A stretch of 20,742 bases of DNA from Thioalkalivibrio sp. (lineage in GTDB: Bacteria; Pseudomonadota; Gammaproteobacteria; Ectothiorhodospirales; Ectothiorhodospiraceae): NCBI GenBank assembly GCA_007120575.1, contig SKNJ01000015.1:1-20742 (forward strand). Reading direction: 5' to 3'. Numbering within the stretch: the first letter of the stretch is position 1; every line of letters begins with the position of its first letter. Positions 14,985 through 20,742 of the stretch are shown in pieces. The notes under the pieces are model-generated. The model was not told the DNA's origin and made no database searches. It worked only from the letters and a program-made list of their open reading frames with translations. Both the position numbers and the translations under genes were made by a program.

Positions 14985-16358
14985 ATGAGCGAAGTACTGC
15001 AAACCCCGGCCACGGCCGACGAACCCCAGGCCCTGTCCCACGATCCCGATTCCCTGCGGGCCCGCGTGCAGCAGGCGCTGGACGCCGCGCGCGCGCGCGG
15101 CGCATCGGATGCCCAGGCGGTGGTGAGCCACTCGGTCGGGCTGCAACTGGACGTGCGCAAGGGCGAGATCGAGACCCTCGAATACGAGCGCGACCAGAGT
15201 CTTTCGCTGATCGCCTACTTCGGTCAGTCCAAGGGCGCGGCATCGACCACCGACTTCGGCGAACAGGCGTTGCTGGACACGGTCGAGGCCGCCTGCCGCA
15301 TTGCCCGCCACACCGAGCCGGACCCCTGCGCGGGGATGCCGGACCCGGCATTCAAGGCGGATACCTGGGACGATCTGGACCTGGATCACCCGTGGGCCTG
15401 CGATGCGACCGCAGCCGCCGAACTGGCGCGCGCCATCGAGGCCGCCGGGTTCGCGACCGATTCGCGTATCGAGAATTCCGATGGCACCAGCGTTGGAACC
15501 CAACGCTCGATCGCCTTTCTCGGCGACAGTCAGGGCTTCATGGGCGGATATTGCAGTACCCGCCACTCACTGTCCTGCGCTCTGGTGGCGCGTGATGCGA
15601 AGGGCATGCAGCGCGATCATGCCTACCGTGTCGCGCGCGCGGCCAGTGACCTGGAGGATCCCGAGGCGATCGGCCGCGAGGCCGCCGAGCGCACGGTGCG
15701 CCGGCTGGGCGGGCGCAAACTCTCCACCCGGTCCTGCGCCGTGCTGTTCGCGCCCGAGATGGCGCGCACCCTGATCGGAAGCTTCACCCGCGCGATCTCC
15801 GGTCCCGCGCAGTATCGCGAGAGTTCGTTCCTGCTGAACGCGGTGGGCGAGCCGGTGTTCCCGGCCTGGATGCAGATCGAAGAGTGTCCGCTGACCCCGC
15901 GTGCGCTGGGCAGCGCCCCGTTCGACGGCGAGGGCGTGCGCACGCGCAACCGGCCGCTGATTGCGGATGGTGTCCTGCAGAGCTATACCCTCGACAGCTA
16001 TGCCGCACGGCGCCTGGGGCTGGAGACCACCGGCAATGCCGGAGGCGCGCGCAACGTGACCGTGGCGCCGGGCAACAAGGACTTCCAGGCCCTGTTGCGG
16101 GAGATGGGTACCGGCTTGCTGGTCACCGAGCTGATCGGACAGGGCGTTAACCAGGTGACTGGCGACTATTCGCGTGGTGCGGCCGGGTTCTGGGTCGAGA
16201 ACGGCGAGATCCAGTATCCGGTGGAGGAGGTCACCATTGCCGGCAACCTGAAGGATATGTTCCGGAGCATTGTCGCGGTGGGCACTGATGTTGACCGGCG
16301 CGGCAACATCCGCACCGGCTCCATCCTGGTCGAGGCCATGACCGTCGCCGGCGAATAG
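14985..16358 (+). CDS. pmbA: TldE/PmbA, partner subunit of the TldD/E protease
   Basis: A 457-aa protein matching E. coli PmbA/TldE (450 aa), the non-catalytic half of the TldD/E metalloprotease. Family features are QLDVRKGEIETLEYERDQSL (about 52-71), IENSDGTSVG (162-171), the TGNAGGARNVTV region that takes the place of the TldD C-terminal part, GLLVTELIGQGVN and DYSRGAAGFWVENGEIQYPV. The HExxxH motif is absent, as expected for this subunit. The ATG at 14985 is chosen by homology at the N-terminus (DARARGASDAQAVV-type start region); it has little ribosome-site signal, and the frame is open to 14919. The stop is TAG. The next stretch of 297 bp is non-coding. Confidence 0.95.
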   Translation: MSEVLQTPATADEPQALSHDPDSLRARVQQALDAARARGASDAQAVVSHSVGLQLDVRKGEIETLEYERDQSLSLIAYFGQSKGAASTTDFGEQALLDTVEAACRIARHTEPDPCAGMPDPAFKADTWDDLDLDHPWACDATAAAELARAIEAAGFATDSRIENSDGTSVGTQRSIAFLGDSQGFMGGYCSTRHSLSCALVARDAKGMQRDHAYRVARAASDLEDPEAIGREAAERTVRRLGGRKLSTRSCAVLFAPEMARTLIGSFTRAISGPAQYRESSFLLNAVGEPVFPAWMQIEECPLTPRALGSAPFDGEGVRTRNRPLIADGVLQSYTLDSYAARRLGLETTGNAGGARNVTVAPGNKDFQALLREMGTGLLVTELIGQGVNQVTGDYSRGAAGFWVENGEIQYPVEEVTIAGNLKDMFRSIVAVGTDVDRRGNIRTGSILVEAMTVAGE

Positions 16359-16383
16359 CATCTGCGTTGGCCAGCCCTGGTGT

Positions 16384-16440
16384 TTACGGTGGCTTCGTTC
16401 GGCCACCACCCGGCAGGCGGCCAGGCCGGAGCCGCCGTAA
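16384..16440 (+). repeat. Imperfect 14-bp stem-loop, possible intergenic palindromic element
   Basis: TTACGGTGGCTTCG at 16384-16397 can pair with CGGAGCCGCCGTAA at 16427-16440, 12 Watson-Crick pairs and two G-U pairs around a 29-base loop. It starts 25 bases after the pmbA stop codon. It may act as a 3' stabilising or terminating structure, or be a copy of a genomic repeat. Confidence 0.5.
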
Positions 16441-16563
16441 GCACGAAGGCCAGCTCCAGGCCTGGCCACCCCGAGGCAGCCGGTCGGGCCGAAGCCTCTG
16501 GAAACATCCAGGGCCGAGCGTCTGCTGCGCACGGGTCGCGTAGCGCCCCGCCCCGGCGACCAC

Positions 16564-16589
16564 TGCCCGGAAATGCAATAATCCGGGCA
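16564..16589 (+). promoter_or_regulatory. Extended -10 promoter candidate inside a perfect dyad
   Basis: TGCCCGGA (16564-16571) and TCCGGGCA (16582-16589) form a perfect 8-bp inverted repeat around a 10-base A/T-rich centre. That centre carries TGCAATAAT (16574-16582): TGn directly before AATAAT, which is 5 of 6 to TATAAT. There is no good -35, as often found with extended -10 promoters. Transcription would start near 16589, about 67 bases before the next gene. A dyad over the -10 is where a repressor would bind. Confidence 0.45.
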
Positions 16590-16655
16590 ACGCACACTCG
16601 CAAGTGGCAATCCAGGGGATAGCGGAGGCCCGAGGCTCCGCGCAAGGAGTGACCC

Positions 16656-18047
16656 ATGCGATACCGGGGAGGGGGATGGCGTCAGGCGGCGCGCTGGTTC
16701 ATGGTGCTGGCCGCGCTGTTGGTGGCAGCGGGGCCAGCCCCCGCGAAGGAACCGCGTTCGGGCGCCTGGGTGGACTACTCGCTGGGTCCGGTGGAGCGCC
16801 TGCGCGAGTTGTACCCGGATGCGTCCTCGCTGCCGGCACCCTATGCCGCTCTCTATCCGGACCTGTCCGCCACGGTCGCGCATTTCACCCGCCAGTCCCT
16901 GGTCCGCGACGGGGTCGAGGACCCGGTGGTCGAGGTGCACCGGGTGTCCGCACCGGATGGCGATGCGCTGCGGCTACGCCTTTCCCCGGTTAATGCGACC
17001 ACGGCGCAATATGCAACCTTGCATCCGCAGTTTGTGGGTCCGGGTCTCGGCGGCCAGGCGCTACGTGGCGCGCAGGCCTGTCAGGCCGAGCCAGGCTGCT
17101 GGGATCCACATCCGGATCCGGGCGAACCCTGGGCCTTCTTCCTGCCATTGGGTCTGCCGCTGGCCACCCAGCAAGCGGTGCTGTTTCTCGACTACCCGCC
17201 GGTTCCGGCGCTGACCGGCAAGGACTACCTGAACAATTTCACTCTGTGCCGCTGGGGCCGCATTCTCGGCGCGGCGGGGATCGAAGACCCGCATGCCTTC
17301 GAGGCGATCGTGGATGCCCGGCCGCTGGCCGCGCCCGGGTCCGGCGAGGAACCCTGGCTTCCGGACCCGATGCGCTGGTTCGACGATCCGTCCGGCCAGG
17401 CCGGGGATTACCTCTCGCCGATGCTGGCGTTTCTGGCCGGGGTCGAGCGTGAGGGGGGCGAGCGTTCGCGGCCGGTGGCGGTGTTCGGCAAGCCCGCCCG
17501 CGATACCTGGGCACGCATCGTCGGGCGTCCCTCGGTAGAGGTGATGGACGTTGGCCGAACGGCCCTGCAATCCGGCGCACCGGATACCCCCTGGATCGCC
17601 ACCAATCACCCGGTGGTGACCACCTACCAGACTTGCCCGGATCCGGATGACGAAGCCGCGAGCGGGTCGCAGTATCGCGATGACCAGTTGTTGCCCGACC
17701 TGCAGAAAGATCTGGTGGCCGGTTGCTGGCTGAAGGCCATGACGGGGGATGATCCGCCCTCGGCCTCCGTGGCGCGGGAGACCTGTCGCGCCCGCTGGGC
17801 GGACGCCCCGGGTGCGCGCGAGCGCCAGATGCTTTGCGTGCAGGCCAAGCTGGACGATGATGATGCGGCGGCGCGTTGCGACTCGTATGCCGAGGCCTGG
17901 CGCTACTGTTCCGCGCATGCGGCACAGCCGTGCGCCAGCCGCGACTGTCGCTACGACCCGGACTGGGTGCGCGAGCCGGTACCGCCGCCCGCGCAGCGCC
18001 CCGTTGGGTGGGCCGATACCTGCAACCAGTATCGTCCGGGTGGCTGA
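16656..18047 (+). CDS. Exported cysteine-rich hypothetical protein
   Basis: A 463-aa protein with a clear Sec signal peptide: basic start, hydrophobic core WFMVLAALLVAAG and an APA-KE cleavage site after residue 30. It is therefore periplasmic or secreted. AAGGAG at 16644-16649 gives a strong ribosome site. No enzyme family is recognised. The mature part holds twelve Cys, an even number that suits disulfides; half of them fall in the last ~85 residues, including C-x9-C (CDSYAEAWRYC), C-x7-C and C-x4-C (CASRDC), reminiscent of, but not proven to be, a helical-hairpin disulfide fold. It is first of a run of four closely spaced genes (next start 14 bp away). Confidence 0.82.
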   Translation: MRYRGGGWRQAARWFMVLAALLVAAGPAPAKEPRSGAWVDYSLGPVERLRELYPDASSLPAPYAALYPDLSATVAHFTRQSLVRDGVEDPVVEVHRVSAPDGDALRLRLSPVNATTAQYATLHPQFVGPGLGGQALRGAQACQAEPGCWDPHPDPGEPWAFFLPLGLPLATQQAVLFLDYPPVPALTGKDYLNNFTLCRWGRILGAAGIEDPHAFEAIVDARPLAAPGSGEEPWLPDPMRWFDDPSGQAGDYLSPMLAFLAGVEREGGERSRPVAVFGKPARDTWARIVGRPSVEVMDVGRTALQSGAPDTPWIATNHPVVTTYQTCPDPDDEAASGSQYRDDQLLPDLQKDLVAGCWLKAMTGDDPPSASVARETCRARWADAPGARERQMLCVQAKLDDDDAAARCDSYAEAWRYCSAHAAQPCASRDCRYDPDWVREPVPPPAQRPVGWADTCNQYRPGG

Positions 18048-18061
18048 CGGCGAGGCGCGGG

Positions 18062-18850
18062 ATGTTCTGCTACTTCGGTTATGGCTCCAACCTGGATCTT
18101 ACGTCGCTGCGGGCCAAGGGGGTCGAACCGCGGGCCTCGCGGCACGGGGAGCTTCCGGGCTGGCGGCTGCGCTTCAACGTGCAGCATTTTTTTCGCCACG
18201 AAGGCGGGGTCGCCAATATCGAGCCGTCGAACGACCCGGAAGATGCGGTGCAGGGGCTGGTGCACTGGTGCGACGAGACAGCGCTGGGCCCGCTGGATGA
18301 TGCCGAGGCCTGCGGTTACGGCTACCGGCGGATCCGGGTCCCGGTGCGCGTGGATGGCGCGACCGTGGAGGCGCTCGCCTATGTGGGCATGCCGGAGTTC
18401 ATTGACGATCGCTGTCGGCCCAGCCGGCGCTATCGCAACATCCTGGTACGCGGCGCCGAGGCCGGCGGACTGGAGCCCGAGTATGTGGTGCGCCTGCGCG
18501 CAGTCCCGGTGCACGAGCCGGGCGAATATCCGCCGTTCCGCCATCCGCCCGGCGACTGGCCCCGGTTCGACGCCGAGCAGCTGGCGGCCCGGCCGCATTG
18601 CACGGCCCTGTACGGGGCGGTGTTCGACATGCGCGCGGCGCGGGCGCAGCATGCGTTCCTGCAGCGCTTCTTCGGCGGGCGCGACATGACGCTGTTTCAT
18701 CTGCGGAGGATGGACAGCAGCGATGGCAGCGAGACCGAGGCAGCGATCCGCGAGGGCCGGCTGGATTTGGCCCAGCGAACGTATCTGAATGCCTACCTGC
18801 ATGAATATGACCGCGAATACCAGTATGTTGGGCGCTTTCTGCACACCTGA
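18062..18850 (+). CDS. Gamma-glutamylcyclotransferase-fold protein
   Basis: A 262-aa cytoplasmic protein of the GGCT/AIG2 superfamily. The substrate-loop signature is at the extreme N-terminus (YFGYGSNL, 4-11), which fixes the start at the ATG at 18062 rather than the upstream open frame. The likely catalytic acid is Glu82 in LDDAEACGYGYRRIRV, the position of the E in the usual 'D-x-x-E-G...Y-x-R' element. VEALAYVGM follows as in family members. Active relatives convert gamma-glutamyl peptides to 5-oxoproline; whether this one acts on glutathione is unknown. The C-terminal ~100 residues, with FGGRDMTLFHLRRM and a Tyr-rich end, lie outside the small GGCT core. It follows the exported protein by 14 bp and precedes the next gene by 18 bp. 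Confidence 0.85.
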   Translation: MFCYFGYGSNLDLTSLRAKGVEPRASRHGELPGWRLRFNVQHFFRHEGGVANIEPSNDPEDAVQGLVHWCDETALGPLDDAEACGYGYRRIRVPVRVDGATVEALAYVGMPEFIDDRCRPSRRYRNILVRGAEAGGLEPEYVVRLRAVPVHEPGEYPPFRHPPGDWPRFDAEQLAARPHCTALYGAVFDMRAARAQHAFLQRFFGGRDMTLFHLRRMDSSDGSETEAAIREGRLDLAQRTYLNAYLHEYDREYQYVGRFLHT

Positions 18851-18868
18851 AGCCACGAGGACACCGAT

Positions 18869-19597
18869 ATGAGCGAATCGATGGATCGATTTCCCGCCGC
18901 GCTGCCGCACGGCCCTGTCCGGGAGATATTTCCCGACGTGTTTTTCGTGACCGGTGGTATGGAGGCCGAGATCGGCGGTCTGGAATGGCATTTCAGCCGC
19001 AACATGACGGTAGTGCGCGAGGACGGACGCCTGACGCTGATCAACTCGGTGCGCCTGTCCGACGCCGGGCTGACAGAGCTGGAGGGGCTCGGCGAGGTCG
19101 CCGGGGTGGTGCGGATCGGGTCGCTGCACAGCCGCGACGACGCCTTCTATCTCGATCGCTATGGCGTGCCGCTGTGGCAGATGCCCGGCATGACCCATCC
19201 CGATGGTCTGGCGACGGATCGCACCCTGGGCGAGGGCGGGGTGATGCCGCTGCGTGATGCCAGCGTGTTCGAGTTCCGCACCACACGGATCCCGGAGGGC
19301 ATCCTGCACCTGGATCGCGAGGGCGGGATCCTGGTCGCCTGCGACTCGCTGCAGAACTGGTTGCAGCCGGACGAGCACTTTTCCGAAGTATCGCGCGAGC
19401 GCATGGAGGCGATGGGGTTTTTCACCCCGGCCAACCTGGGGCCGGTGTGGATGCAGGCGGCCGAACCCGGGGCCGAGGACTTTGCCCGGCTGAAAGCGTT
19501 GCCGTTCCGGCATGTGCTGTGCGGTCATGGCGAGCCGTTGCTCGACACCGCACGGGAGGATTACACGGCGACCTTCCAGCGCCTGTTCGGCGTCTGA
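18869..19597 (+). CDS. Metallo-beta-lactamase-fold protein with divergent metal site (DUF4336-like)
   Basis: A 242-aa cytoplasmic protein. The overall order fits a metallo-beta-lactamase fold of the DUF4336 type: RNMTVVREDGRLTLIN (44-59), VRIGSLHSRDDAFYLDRYG (81-99) in place of the usual HxHxDH loop, GILHLDREGGILVACDS (144-160) and RHVLCGHGEPLL (214-225). Likely metal ligands that remain are His87, Asp91, His147, Asp159 and His220, but the canonical HxHxDH is not present, so hydrolase activity is uncertain. GAGGA precedes the ATG at 18869. It lies 18 bp after the GGCT-fold gene and five bases (counting from its stop) before the kinase-like gene, so the run is very probably an operon. Confidence 0.75.
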   Translation: MSESMDRFPAALPHGPVREIFPDVFFVTGGMEAEIGGLEWHFSRNMTVVREDGRLTLINSVRLSDAGLTELEGLGEVAGVVRIGSLHSRDDAFYLDRYGVPLWQMPGMTHPDGLATDRTLGEGGVMPLRDASVFEFRTTRIPEGILHLDREGGILVACDSLQNWLQPDEHFSEVSRERMEAMGFFTPANLGPVWMQAAEPGAEDFARLKALPFRHVLCGHGEPLLDTAREDYTATFQRLFGV

Positions 19598-19601
19598 GGC
19601 C

Positions 19602-20742
19602 TTGTATCCCGAGCTGCCCGGGTACCGCATCGAGGGCGTCCTGCGCGAGGGGCGGGGCCGGGTGGTCTATCGTGCCGGACGCACGGCCGATGGGGGTGCC
19701 GTCGCGATCGAGACCCTGCGCGCCGAGTATCCCGATCCGCAGCAGGTTGCGATGCTGTGCCGCGAAGGCCGGATCGCACAGCAACTCGCGGATGTCGAGG
19801 GGGTGCCGACGGTCGAGGCCATCCTCACCCACGGGAACGGCAGTGTAGCGCTGGTCACGGAGTGCCTGGAACGCACGCTGGCCGATGACCTGGCCGGCGC
19901 GCCCGGGCCACTGTCTCTGGACGAGGGCCTGGATCTGGCCCTGAAGCTCGCCGGGATCCTGGATGCGGTGCATGCGCGCGGCGTGGTGCACAAGGCGGTT
20001 TGTCCGGACAACGTGCTCATCGATTCCGCCACCGGGCGCCTGCGGCTGGGCGGGTTCGGGATCGCTTCGGAGCTGACCCTGGAACGCCAGGCCACCGCGA
20101 CCGGGGCCGGCGTGGAGGGGCCGCTGCCGTACATCTCGCCGGAACAGACCGGGCGCATGAACCGCGAGCTGGACTATCGCTCCGACCATTATTCGCTGGG
20201 CGTGCTGCTGTTCGAGCTGTTCACCGGGGAGCGGCCGTTCGCGGCCAGCCATGTGCTGGAGTGGGTCCACCGCCATATCTCCCGGCTGCCACCGGATCCG
20301 CTCGAGATCCATCCGACCCTGCCTCCCGCGCTGGGACGCGTCATCCTCAAGTTGCTGAGCAAGGACCCGGAAGATCGATACCAGAGTGCGCGCGGGTTGA
20401 TGGCCGATCTGAGCCGTTGCCGACAGTTGCGGCCGGGTGATCCCGAATGGCTGTCGTTCGAGCCCGGCATGTATGACCAGCCGCGCAGCTTCCTGGTGCC
20501 GCAGGCCCTGTACGGACGGAGCCGCGAGCAGGCCGAGCTGCTGGGCCTGTTCGAGTCCGCGGCCGCCGGCGGGGTCGAGTTCTGCCTGGTGCATGGCTAT
20601 TCCGGGGTGGGCAAGTCGGCCCTGGTCAACGATATCGATCAGCCGCTGGTGCGCGCGCGCGGGTTTCTGATGCAGGGCAAGTTCGACCAGTTCCGACGCG
20701 GCGAGGCCTACTCCGCTCTGGCGATGGCCTTCCAGGGCGGGG
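19602..20742 (+). CDS. Pseudokinase-AAA signalling protein, 5' part (cut by window end)
   Basis: The first 380 residues of a large protein resembling trifunctional Ser/Thr kinase/AAA ATPase/sensor kinase proteins. The kinase-like domain (about 5-275) keeps the fold: PYISPEQTGRMNRELDYRSDHYSLGVLLFELFTGERPF (about 176-213). But the beta-3 Lys is Glu37 (VAIETL), the HRD/HKD Asp is Ala132 (HKAVCPDN), and the DFG Asp is Gly151 (LGGFGIA), so phosphotransfer is not expected. QALYGRSREQ then leads to an AAA/P-loop with GYSGVGKS (332-339) and GKFDQFRRGEAYSAL, typical of this family. The start is taken as TTG at 19602, right before LYPELPGYRIEG; no ATG is closer, though in-frame ATGs at 19512 and 19527 exist within the previous gene. 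The 3' end lies beyond the window. Confidence 0.8.
   Translation, partial: MYPELPGYRIEGVLREGRGRVVYRAGRTADGGAVAIETLRAEYPDPQQVAMLCREGRIAQQLADVEGVPTVEAILTHGNGSVALVTECLERTLADDLAGAPGPLSLDEGLDLALKLAGILDAVHARGVVHKAVCPDNVLIDSATGRLRLGGFGIASELTLERQATATGAGVEGPLPYISPEQTGRMNRELDYRSDHYSLGVLLFELFTGERPFAASHVLEWVHRHISRLPPDPLEIHPTLPPALGRVILKLLSKDPEDRYQSARGLMADLSRCRQLRPGDPEWLSFEPGMYDQPRSFLVPQALYGRSREQAELLGLFESAAAGGVEFCLVHGYSGVGKSALVNDIDQPLVRARGFLMQGKFDQFRRGEAYSALAMAFQGG

Larger units (their letters stand above)
16359..16655. other. 297-bp non-coding region dense in inverted repeats
   Basis: No credible gene lies here. Structured elements in order are: a 14-bp inverted repeat with two positions that are G-U in RNA (16384-16397 with 16427-16440, TTACGGTGGCTTCG with CGGAGCCGCCGTAA); within it an alternative GGTGGC/GCCACC stem; GGCCAGGCC (16419-16427) opposite GGCCTGGCC (16459-16467), which competes with the first; and CTGGA-AACA-TCCAG at 16498-16511. 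None has a long T tract. It could be the pmbA transcript end, a structured leader, or a dispersed intergenic palindromic repeat. Confidence 0.6.

Noticed and set aside
17876..18061. N-terminal extension of the GGCT-fold protein
   Set aside because: It overlaps the end of the exported protein; the family normally begins right at the YGSN motif, matching the ATG at 18062.

Overview
The window is GC-rich chromosomal DNA, almost entirely coding. It reads as a gammaproteobacterium. The central run rng (RNase G), yhdP, a nitrilase-family amidase, tldD and pmbA/tldE matches the core gammaproteobacterial neighbourhood known from Escherichia coli (rng-yhdP-tldD), expanded with a nitrilase and with pmbA in the same cluster. 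Base composition and protein style suggest a Chromatiales/Ectothiorhodospiraceae-like lineage, but this is inference and could not be searched. No tRNA, rRNA, IS element, phage gene or CRISPR array is visible.

Layout. (1) 1-3048: a 94-aa hypothetical gene on the + strand; then, on the - strand, a membrane-anchored degenerate-GGDEF/intact-EAL protein followed by a TM2-like membrane protein. (2) 3049-6378: a + strand four-gene cluster in which every junction is an ATGA stop/start overlap: a LysR regulator, a class I glutamine-amidotransferase-fold protein lacking its catalytic Cys and His, a 178-aa hypothetical, and an AI-2E/PerM-family permease. (3) 6460-14828: rng, closed by a hairpin terminator that starts on its stop codon, then yhdP, the nitrilase, tldD (with a sigma32-like promoter candidate and two leader hairpins) and an 86-aa hypothetical. 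(4) 14985-16358: pmbA, partner of TldD. (5) 16359-16655: a 297-bp non-coding stretch rich in inverted repeats, with an extended -10 promoter candidate inside a perfect dyad. (6) 16656-20742: a tight four-gene run: an exported cysteine-rich protein, a gamma-glutamylcyclotransferase-fold protein, a metallo-beta-lactamase-fold protein, and the start of a large kinase-like/AAA signalling protein whose kinase domain has lost three key catalytic residues.

The least explained parts are the two operons at 3999-6378 and 16656-20742. Each joins apparently inactivated or degenerate enzyme folds (pseudo-amidotransferase; pseudokinase) to uncharacterised proteins with very tight translational spacing. TldD and PmbA form the known TldD/E metalloprotease. 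RNase G and YhdP serve RNA processing and envelope lipid homeostasis respectively. The nitrilase, GGCT-fold and MBL-fold proteins could all touch glutathione-type chemistry, but this link is speculative.
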